From Begonia masoniana (taxonomy: Eukaryota > Streptophyta > Magnoliopsida > Cucurbitales > Begoniaceae), in assembly GCA_022432975.1 (NCBI GenBank), contig CM039516.1, positions 33,195,157-33,259,156 of the forward strand: a DNA stretch of 64,000 nucleotides, read 5' to 3'. The position numbers and the translations under genes were made by a program. Positions 57,601 through 64,000 of the stretch are shown one piece after another (position 1 is the first letter of the stretch; each line of letters begins with the position of its first letter). A model generated the notes under the pieces. The model was not told where the DNA came from. It did no database searches and was given only the letters and a program-made list of their open reading frames with translations.

Positions 57601-58531
57601 ATCCAATCACCGTTCACATTTTTTCTTTTTCTTATCAATGAATATATCTCTTTACTTGTATGACTTAGATGTCTCGTATTTCTCGAAAAAGCGATTCGAT
57701 TGATGGGATTTGGTATGATACTTATGAGATCGATGAGATTTATATTCCAATCTTTATTCTTAGAACGTATTGATTTGACCCCATAAGCGGGACCACCACC
57801 CCATAGCATGTTGCCACCAGAAGCAGAACCCCATATTTCTTCTAGAGAATCTCCTAATTGTTCCAGAGCAACTAGAAAGAGATTCTTTAACCAGAAAGAA
57901 TTCAGTTCAGATGTGGGATACCTATCCAGAAGTTTTTGCAACTCAATCATGTATGATGGAATCATCAAAGATTTGACCTTTTCGAACTCTGTCTGTAACT
58001 TACTATAGGGTGTAATTCTCCTTGTTACAATCAATGAATGGGAGCTTTCTTTCGGCATATAGCGCCATAATCATTAAGATTAGAACCTTGAAGTTAATGT
58101 GATACGAGAGTTATAAATTGAAGAGGAGGAACAAATAGATTACTAAACAGATCCTTGGATTTTCTTCAAACTTTATTTCAGGAAACATATTTGAGGCGAA
58201 CTACGACGTGTTTGGCAGCAGGTTGTTCTTTTTCTCAGAGATCAAAGCAGCTTGTTTTGCTTTATGTTGTATTTAAAATTTATTCTCACATTTAGTTTAT
58301 AAAACTATTTGCAGATGGAATTGCAATAAATATGGTTGTAGGAGGTGAAGTGGTAAATCTCAAAGCAGTTGAAGAAGGCAGTGGGCTTGTCATTGCTGAG
58401 ATGCCCATAAATGTGAGTTCTCATTTTTTTCAAGATATAAAAGTAGAAATGGATCATAAATTGCATTGAAATTGAGGAAGCTACTCTTTATCTTTATAAA
58501 TTTGTTCTTGTAGATTTCTGAGATCTTGTGA
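48694..58531 (+). CDS. DEAD-box/eIF4A-like protein with only a degenerate C-terminal helicase domain, 7 exons
   Basis: Exons: 48,694-48,749; 48,848-48,896; 49,013-49,150; 49,888-50,121; 58,182-58,221; 58,315-58,412; 58,514-58,531. Every intron has GT and AG, all phases agree, and the product is 210 aa. Residues 20-210 follow the RecA2 fold of eIF4A-type helicases: a [19 protein letters not shown] entry, [15 protein letters not shown] (motif IV, 52-66), [32 protein letters not shown] (motif V area, 126-138), [10 protein letters not shown], and the ending IAEMPINISEIL, which resembles the eIF4A C-terminus. Between [10 protein letters not shown] and motif V is an acidic insertion. The HRIGRxGR motif VI is replaced by [14 protein letters not shown], and the entire N-terminal half (ATP-binding GKT, DEAD, SAT) is absent, so no ATPase is expected. 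The gene may regulate or compete with a helicase; that is inference. Intron 4 is 8,060 bp and transposon-filled. Confidence 0.85.
50431..50716 (-). repeat. Gypsy-E 3' LTR
   Basis: 286 bp, similar to 55,076-55,369 throughout (shared GACGTAAATCCTTCTTTATT and AATAATACTTCCAGA). Confidence 0.9.
50589..50834 (-). pseudogene. Gypsy-E chromodomain end
   Basis: [17 protein letters not shown] then FNLEDKVAL: the W-K...EATWE core and FNLEDKV ending of the plant chromovirus chromodomain. The last part of the frame runs into the LTR. Confidence 0.85.
50910..51422 (-). pseudogene. Gypsy-E integrase, second half
   Basis: 51,422-51,159 gives [20 protein letters not shown] and [19 protein letters not shown] stop follows, then 51,149-50,910 gives [20 protein letters not shown] and FHVSWLKRI, the integrase C-terminal domain. 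Confidence 0.88.
51423..52123 (-). pseudogene. Gypsy-E integrase zinc finger and core
   Basis: 52,123-51,779 gives the HHCC-type region ([47 protein letters not shown]). The catalytic core between 51,779 and 51,430 is in broken frames ([17 protein letters not shown] and HPQTDGQ-like fragments). Confidence 0.85.
52298..52636 (-). pseudogene. Gypsy-E RNase H
   Basis: [40 protein letters not shown] and [19 protein letters not shown], the RNase H core that degrades the RNA strand during reverse transcription. The usual catalytic D in DAS is N here (TNAPG). Confidence 0.88.
52661..53270 (-). pseudogene. Gypsy-E reverse transcriptase
   Basis: [54 protein letters not shown], and the catalytic site [11 protein letters not shown]. 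The next frame (52,909-52,661) gives [13 protein letters not shown] and [13 protein letters not shown]. One frameshift lies at about 52,870. Confidence 0.92.
53251..53870 (-). pseudogene. Gypsy-E protease to reverse transcriptase linker
   Basis: 53,870-53,550 gives [20 protein letters not shown], the last part of the aspartic protease. 53,586-53,251 gives [20 protein letters not shown] and [17 protein letters not shown], leading into reverse transcriptase. Confidence 0.88.
53871..54412 (-). pseudogene. Gypsy-E gag end and protease start
   Basis: Broken minus-strand frames include [20 protein letters not shown], preceded by a [15 protein letters not shown] active site (G replaced: DCGATH) near 53,960, and a zinc-knuckle-like [14 protein letters not shown] near 54,210. 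A direct duplication of about 45 bp lies at 54,080-54,145. Confidence 0.75.
54413..55075 (-). pseudogene. Gypsy-E Gag
   Basis: 54,631-54,413 gives [20 protein letters not shown] and [20 protein letters not shown], followed by [13 protein letters not shown], the gag core. The N-terminal part toward 55,075 is in shifted frames. The minus strand adjoining the LTR reads TTTGGTATAAGAGCAGT (55,059-55,075), a primer-binding site of the TGGTATCAGAGC type with one change. Confidence 0.85.
55076..55369 (-). repeat. Gypsy-E 5' LTR
   Basis: 294 bp, starts on minus strand after TGATAAGAG and ends TATCA. It aligns with 50,431-50,716, with about 15-20 bp of indel. Confidence 0.9.
55888..56049. repeat. 160-bp intron sequence duplicated on both sides of the plastid insert (left copy)
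   Basis: From GGGTGTAATACTCCTTG to TTGGATTTTCTTCAA. The same sequence, with three or so differences, is at 58,007-58,168 and there leads straight into the splice acceptor of exon 5. Confidence 0.88.
56050..58006 (-). pseudogene. ycf2: Plastid ycf2 fragment (NUPT), about 4.4 tandem copies
   Basis: Minus-strand translation of the 448-bp unit gives [79 protein letters not shown] and [20 protein letters not shown], continuous with plastid Ycf2. A partial unit of about 161 bp is followed by copies beginning at 56,211, 56,659, 57,110 and 57,558. Unit length is not a multiple of three, so each junction shifts frame and a stop follows IESWV. The four open frames are therefore not a gene. Copies are nearly identical (the third has a 5-bp insertion and the second a missing base). 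The 160-bp flank duplication brackets the block. Confidence 0.93.
58007..58168. repeat. 160-bp intron duplication (right copy)
   Basis: Near-identical to 55,888-56,049. Probably the original location, since the acceptor of exon 5 follows 12 bases later. Confidence 0.88.
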
Positions 58532-59210
58532 AGATGTCTGGTACTCTTGAAATGTAGACTTTCTTAAACGTTTCAACCATTCCAATTTTTGCTCGGATGG
58601 AAGTCGATGGCCAAGATGGTTGCAAACGACGGAATTGTGTCAAACTATATGCCGAGATTTTCTTTTGAACTGTTGATAAATCATGTCTTGTAGCCATTAG
58701 CATGTAGAGATGTTGATTTTGATGAATAAATCAACGATTTCAGGTAGTTTGGCACATTGAACTGGTTCTGTTTTCACCCACCATTTATACTAAGCAACAA
58801 ATTACTAACTTTAATAGAAAATTAATCTTTACGCTTGAACCCATTACTAATGACTTGGTTTTGGTAGAAATGTTACATGATCATATTTTAATCAGGTAAA
58901 AAATCATGATTTGAAGTAGTTCAAATAAAATGTCAACCAGTTGATGTAAAGCCACAGATTAATGAGATTAATTTCAACAAATTGTGGTCGAGTAATTAGT
59001 TGTGAGTAATGTCTTTTATTGCCTTTTCTTTTAATTTTTTGTAGTATATAATGAAGTATCCACGAGACTCAAAAGAACTAGATTCTGATGGCGATGCACT
59101 TATTACCTTTTTCTTTAATTTGATTGCCTGTTGTCTTTCTGCTACTGTCGGTTTGACCAACATTGCCACTTCCAGAATCTACCACGTGTCTCACACGACT
59201 GTACTTTTAA
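58532..59210 (+). other. 3' UTR and downstream of the helicase-like gene
   Basis: No coding. AATAAA at 58,725-58,730 is a candidate polyadenylation signal about 195 nt after the stop. AT-rich otherwise. Confidence 0.45.
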
Positions 59211-59239
59211 ATCATTAGAAAAACATTTCATTTACCGAC

Positions 59240-59692
59240 CTAGGAAGCAGCGGGCTGGGTTTGGTTTTGTCCAATTTGGACTCGAACCAGATCAAATCGG
59301 TTACCCACGTTTCATAAAATGAAATCGGATCAAATTTGGTGACAGGAGCAATCCAACCAAACTGAATTCAAGATTCTAGTTCGGTTAAATTTGTTTTTTT
59401 TTAAATTGATTTTTTAAAGGTTTAAAAGCTTAGGATCGGGTTTTGTCAAGTTTGGTCAGATCACAAGTTAAATTTGAGTTCGGACAACTTTGGATTGTTT
59501 TTAGACCGGATTTTGGTTAATTATTGACTCCACGTTTTGGTTTGTCTTGGTTCTGTTGACTTCTTGCATTCAAAACCAAAAACAGAACCGTTGGTGATAG
59601 TTCTCCATCACAAATTGGTCTACTTTACACAGGAACTAGAACGAACTCCACCGTTGGTCAGTTCCACCGGTTCTTCCTACCCCTAAAGGCAC
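59240..59692. mobile_element. hAT-like remnant
   Basis: The right edge read in reverse starts TAGGGGTAGGAAGAACCGG, a hAT-type end, and the region has repeated GGTTC/CAAATCGGTT motifs. No left end was found, so it is a truncated or decayed copy. Confidence 0.45.
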
Positions 59693-59737
59693 CATTTTGA
59701 TAATTTTTGGTAAACTTTTAGCAAAATAAAGAATTGG

Positions 59738-59764
59738 CCAGAAAAAAAAAAAAAAAAAAAAAAA
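59738..59764. repeat. Poly-A run
   Basis: About 24 As following GGCCAG. Confidence 0.9.
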
Positions 59765-61282
59765 TTCTTCTAATGAGAAACTTAGCGAGGCAACAACTTA
59801 TTAAGGAAACGATCATTACTCATTAGCTCTGCTCGGGAAGATGATCAGGCACAATAGGGCTCATACGTAGGCTCTCATGAGAGACAACAACGAGGAATTT
59901 TTGCACTAACCGAAAGTCCGACATCAGATGGAGTATAAATCACTTCTACACTCAATTGCGAGGCGAATAACATAATTACATTTTTTAAAAAAGACCAAGG
60001 AGGATGCACATGTTGGCCACCTGGCCATGCAAGATAGAGAGCATCTTTAACACATGCTGTTACCAAATAAATAGATCTTAAAAAAAAAAAAAGAAGGATA
60101 ATAGTTGTTATAAAGGTATAATTTTAGCACTACATTTTAAGTAACGTATTAGATGTCAATTATTGTTTTTGGCTGTTTTTAGCAAGGCTAGATGTTGCTC
60201 TATGTTCACAAGAATTTCGACCCGCGATGGATCAATTTCCTTTTCTTTGCATAAGACAAACTGAGAAAAAAATAATTTAGTCACGAATGATACAACAATA
60301 TGTCGATCATGTGTTCCATTTTGTACCGAAGCAGTTATTTATCGTGTTTTAACTGTACATATACGTAATTTCTTCTAATTATCGACTAAAACTTTAATGT
60401 TAATGTTGGAATAGTTGTTCAATAATTTTTAATGCTAATAATTTAGATGTAGTGCATATGGGCAGCTAATTCGTTGATATTAAAGTAACAAGTCAATGAT
60501 GTTGCCCTTTAATAAATGACTTCATATTTTCTTGATAACCATTTTTGTTACTTTTTATGTATCAATGGTAGTAGTTACGTTGGCCTCCATATTCAATCAC
60601 TCAATGGATCAATCACTAAACTTTCTCAATAAAAATATGCAAAATATAGTGACTTCACATTTTATCATTTGGAAACTCTTACGTTTGTTTTCTACAAAAG
60701 AAAGAACAAAATAAACTGCGAAAAAAGAATCGAGATGGAGCAAGAATGAAAACTAAAAAATTCTTTACGATCTCGATCGAAATGTGAAAAGGATGATTGG
60801 CTCAAGCTCTAATACTCTCGTGACATCAACCTCCATAAAACAAAATTTATCATTCTTGAATCTATGACGAAATTCGGGTCCGACTTGCGTATGGTTGTTC
60901 TCATTGCTAGAACAAAAAACACTAATTCCATAATTTATAGCCAACCAAAGCTTTTTAAAAACAAGAGATAGAAATACATTCTTTCTTTGACACATCAATA
61001 TGAGAATGGAAAATATCATTCCATTATATTTAACACACTATGAAAAAACTCATTGTAAAATTCATTATCCAATTAAATTTCATTAATAAATTGTTCAAAA
61101 GAGATTAAAGATTTTATTATCCAAATGGAAGAGCTTTCACCTCATGTTCCTCATCATCTTGTAATTTGAGCTAGATCAATATAATTTTTCAAAAATAGAG
61201 ACAAAGGCTCTTGAACTAACCTAAAAATTTGGTGGGGTTGATCATCAGTCACCATTCACTCACATTGCTAGTCACTAATAAC
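59765..61282. other. Intergenic, no gene or repeat recognised
   Basis: AT-rich. Open frames up to 84 codons show no domain or exon-like neighbourhood. Confidence 0.5.
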
Positions 61283-61400
61283 TAGGGGTGGTCACGGGCC
61301 GGTTCGGTCAGGTCTGAAACTGGACCGTGCTTTTGAAATTTTTTTTTCGAGAATCTTAACCAGTCCTGGGAAGGATTGGGACCGGACCACCACCGTGGGA
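61283..61400. mobile_element. hAT left end, truncated by gypsy
   Basis: TAGGGGTGGTCACGGGCCGG with GGTTCGGTC and GGACCGG motifs is a hAT-type terminus. Related leader sequence resumes at 63,216-63,703, after the gypsy and TRIM, but the boundary of the gypsy is not sharp. Confidence 0.6.
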
Positions 61401-62706
61401 AACAAGCTTGGATCAAGAGAAGATTGCCAAAGAGATCCAAAATGACAAAAGCTTAAATGAAAAAGGTGGAAAAAATGACAAAAATGGCGTAGTAAAAAAT
61501 TCAAGTATGAAAGAATAGAAGAAAAAAGGCAAAATAGAAAAAAGAGACAAAAAAACCGATGAGAGAAAAACTATAAATAAAGAAAGCAAAAAAGGCAAAG
61601 AGGAAGAAAAGAAATTGGAGGAAGGGAGAAGAAACGAGGGCGAAGAGAGAAAAAAAAAAAGTGGACTTGTGAGGAAAGGTGAGGAGATGATTTTGTTACT
61701 CTACAAAGATACTTATTTTTCTACTAACGAACTAACGAATTCTCTTCCCATAAGTGTTATCTCTCTTTTGCAGGAATTTGATGACATATTTCCAAAGGAA
61801 TTACCTAAAAGAGTTCCCCTGCTTAGGGGAATCAAGCATGAAATCGATTTCATCCCCAGAGCGACGATCCCGAACCGACCCGCGTACCGAGCAAATCCAA
61901 AGAAAACCAAGAAAATTCAAAGGCAAGTAGATGAGTTGGTAGAAAAAGACCTAGTGAAGGAGAGTCTTAGCCCATGCTTGGTTCCGGTCATATTGGTTTC
62001 GAAAACGAATGGCACCTGGAGAATGTGTGTCAATTGCCGAGCGGTAAATAAAATTACGGTAAGGTATCGACACCCTATTCCTTGCCTTGATGATATGCTT
62101 GATGAACTGTATGGTGCATATATGTTTTCTAAAATTGATTTAAAGAACGAATATTATTAAATTTGCATGAAACAAGAAGATGAATGGAAAACAACTTTTA
62201 AAAAAAATATGGTCTTTATGAATGGTTGGTTATGTCGTTTAGACTATCTAATGCACCGAGCACATTTATGAGATTGATGAATTATGTTTTAAGACAATTT
62301 ATTAAAAAATTTGTTGTGGTCTACTTTGATGATATTTTAGTAAATAGTAAGTTACTTGACGAACATGTTACGCATTTGAGATCCGTATTTAGTGTGTTAA
62401 AATTGAATCTATTGTATGCTAATCTTAAAAAGTGTACATTTCGCAAGGAATCAGTAGTTTTCCTCGGTTTTGTAGTTAGCTCAAAGGAAATATCCGTGGA
62501 TGTGGAAAATGTAAGAGCAATCAAGGAATGACCCACACCAAAGAATGCAAATGAGGTACGTAGCTTTCACGGCTTGACTAGCTTTTATAGGAGATTTGTG
62601 AGAGACTTTAGCACTATTACGACATCTATGAATGAATTAGTTAAAAAGAATGTTAAATTTAACTGGACTGAAGTACATGAAAAAATGTTTAATTTGTTAA
62701 AAGAGA
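61401..62706 (+). pseudogene. Gypsy-B: pol fragment of the Gypsy-A family
   Basis: Starts with a lysine/glutamate-rich linker and a 181-codon frame from 61,615 (DTYFSTNELTNSLPISVISL, FDDIFPKELPKRVPLLRG, NRPAYRANPKKTKKIQRQVD, MCVNCRAVNKITVRYRHPIP). Reverse transcriptase continues at 62,226 with [17 protein letters not shown] and the [10 protein letters not shown] catalytic site. At 62,574 there is SFYRRFVRDFSTITTSMNEL. It stops in HEKMFNLLKE at 62,705, where TRIM sequence begins. Compared with Gypsy-A it has fewer stops. No LTR, gag or integrase is present. Confidence 0.88.
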
Positions 62707-63215
62707 TACTATCCTTACTCCCGGTCAGATCGTCGACTGAGGCAGTCGCCCTTAAAGGGTGAAGGGATGATGTGATACCACATCGGAAACATGGAGTTAG
62801 CTAGGTTAGTATATTTATTGGATCAAAACCTCCACTCTTAAGCGCGCTTTTGGGAGAAATAAGGGACCTGATATCATATCATTTGATGATGTGATACGAC
62901 ATCAGAAACAAGAAGTTGCCTGGGTTAGTATATATATTGGGTCCAAACCTCCAATTTTAAGCGCGCTTTTGGGAGGAGTAAGGGACCCGATATCATATCA
63001 TTTGGTATCAGAGCCTCACTTCTGTGGGCCCGTTAGGCAGCACATTAGGCAGACCGCCGATTGAAGCAGCCATCCTACGAGGTGTCACAGTCAGATCACC
63101 GACTAAGGCAGTCGCCCTTAAAGGTGAAGGGATGATGTGATACCACATCGGAAACAGAGAGTTACCTGAGCTAGTATATATATTGGGTCCAAACCTCCAC
63201 TCTTAAGTATGCTTT
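62707..63215 (+). mobile_element. Tandem TRIM (about 114-bp LTRs)
   Basis: Three LTR copies at 62,768-62,881, 62,887-63,000 and 63,133-63,215 (the last truncated) begin TGATGTGATACCACATCGG (TGATACGACATC in the second) and end GATATCATATCA. A primer-binding site TTTGGTATCAGAGCC at 63,001-63,015 follows the second copy. The interior is 63,016-63,132, with a purine-rich AAAGGTGAAGGGA before the third LTR. An interior fragment (62,707-62,767) precedes the first, so the order is interior end, LTR, LTR, interior, LTR. TATATATATTGGG in the LTR suggests a promoter. No coding capacity. Confidence 0.85.
63003..63015 (+). promoter_or_regulatory. TRIM primer-binding site
   Basis: TGGTATCAGAGCC, matching the initiator-methionine tRNA 3' end, directly after an LTR. 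Confidence 0.88.
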
Positions 63216-63703
63216 CGGTTCGGTCCGAGTTCCTCCCAACCTATTTTTTTTTAAACATAAAAAATTTTCCACCATCATCATCTCTGATTAATTAACCAAC
63301 CAATCAACAAAAATTAATCATAATTTATCAACCAACAACCAAGTAAATAACAATTAAGCCTAATTTTTACTTCCACAAAATTTACACAATACAATACATA
63401 CAAGGAGTGAGTGAGGAGTGAGGACAATAGCACGGAGACAAATCCGGAGACAGAGCCAGAGACGGAGATGGAGCTTTGCGTCTTGTGAATCGGAGGACTC
63501 AATCATACGATCACCACGGAAGTCGGAAGCAGGATGCCAGTCGCTGGTCACTGAGGACAGGAATCGCTCGGGAGTTGCGAATCAGACTTCGGGTCTCGCT
63601 AGTCTAGAGTCGAAGTTGATGCTCGGGAGTCGGGAGTTCTTGTCGAGTCGAAGCTTCAGTCTTCTCTTCAGACTTTAAACTCTGAAGTTCAGAGTTCATT
63701 TTA
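63216..63703. other. hAT leader-like sequence
   Basis: Contains GGTTCGGTCCGAG and, at 63,415-63,690, a purine-rich leader with GACGGAG, TCGGGAGT and TCAGACTT motifs and a trailing GAAGTTCAGAGTTC. This is similar in style to the hAT leader at 47,410-47,660 (reverse). The 86-aa frame at 63,418-63,678 has no known domain. Confidence 0.45.
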
Positions 63704-64000
63704 TGTAACGCCCCCGAATCCATCCCGGCTCGGTGCGCTACTTTGCACAATAATTCTGCGTTTAAAACGAAATTTAAAATAATTTTTGATAAATTTTCGA
63801 CTCGATTTTTGGGTTTTTCGAACCCTCAAAAATTGTTGGAAAACGTGACTAAAATACGTCAGAAAATTTCGGGTTAAAACAATTTGAAAAACCAAAAGTT
63901 TTAAAAAAAACCCGGGTTGGACCGGTTTGGGCGATGCGTATGCATTGCGCGCGCAGCAGCAACCCTCGCGCGCCACCGTGCGCCTGAGGCGCCGATCAAT
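63704..64000. mobile_element. Start of a GC-rich LTR, cut by window end
   Basis: TGTAACGCCCCCGAATCCAT closely matches the left end of the 810-4,494 insertion (TGTAATGCCCCCGAACCCAC), including GGCTCGGTGCG and the GCGCGC-rich part further in. The right end lies outside the window. Confidence 0.8.

Noticed and set aside
56208..58058. Intact plastid-type ycf2 genes
   Set aside because: Only a short internal piece of ycf2 is present, repeated with frame-shifting junctions; typical nuclear plastid DNA.

Overview
The window is repeat-dense, AT-rich nuclear DNA of a flowering plant, probably a dicot; I cannot name the species. The evidence is Ty1/copia and Ty3/gypsy retrotransposons, a Cassandra-type TRIM carrying 5S rRNA-like sequence, hAT and Mutator-like elements, a spliced plant gene, and plastid ycf2 DNA placed in one of its introns. 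I find only one credible cellular gene. It lies on the + strand at 48,694-58,531, has seven exons and encodes 210 aa: a stand-alone, degenerate C-terminal (RecA2-like) half of a DEAD-box/eIF4A-type helicase.

Region 1 (1-11,690). A decayed Ty3/gypsy polyprotein (called Gypsy-A here) runs left to right and is cut into four pieces by three insertions, each with a target-site duplication (TSD): 810-4,494 (TSD AGATG), 4,624-6,406 (9-bp repeat AGGGATTGA) and a solo LTR at 7,639-10,158 (TSD AATGT).

Region 2 (11,690-25,000). A copia fragment holds a Cassandra-type TRIM (11,851-20,045, TSD GAGAC). One LTR of that TRIM holds a gypsy derivative that has lost reverse transcriptase (12,478-19,844, TSD GCTCC). 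One LTR of that gypsy carries a 1-kb perfect 11-bp array, and its other LTR carries a Mutator-like MITE. A rearranged chromovirus with a 76-bp poly-A run follows.

Region 3 (26,582-47,981). This is a Russian-doll nest whose layers are dated by TSDs: a Pack-MULE-like element with B-type cyclin fragments, then a hAT element (TSD AATGGAAG), a solo LTR (TATAA), a 13.8-kb SIRE/Maximus-like copia (GTTTT), and two further solo LTRs inside the copia (CCAAT and GGTCT).

Region 4 (48,000-58,800). The helicase-like gene. Its 8-kb fourth intron holds a complete-length 4.9-kb chromovirus in antisense orientation (TSD ACAAC) and about 4.4 tandem copies of a 448-bp piece of plastid ycf2.

Region 5 (58,800-64,000). 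hAT ends and leader sequence, a second copy of the Gypsy-A family (pol only), a tandem TRIM with 114-bp LTRs, and the start of another GC-rich LTR at 63,704. Apart from the helicase-like gene, nearly every reading frame is a transposon remnant, and most are broken.
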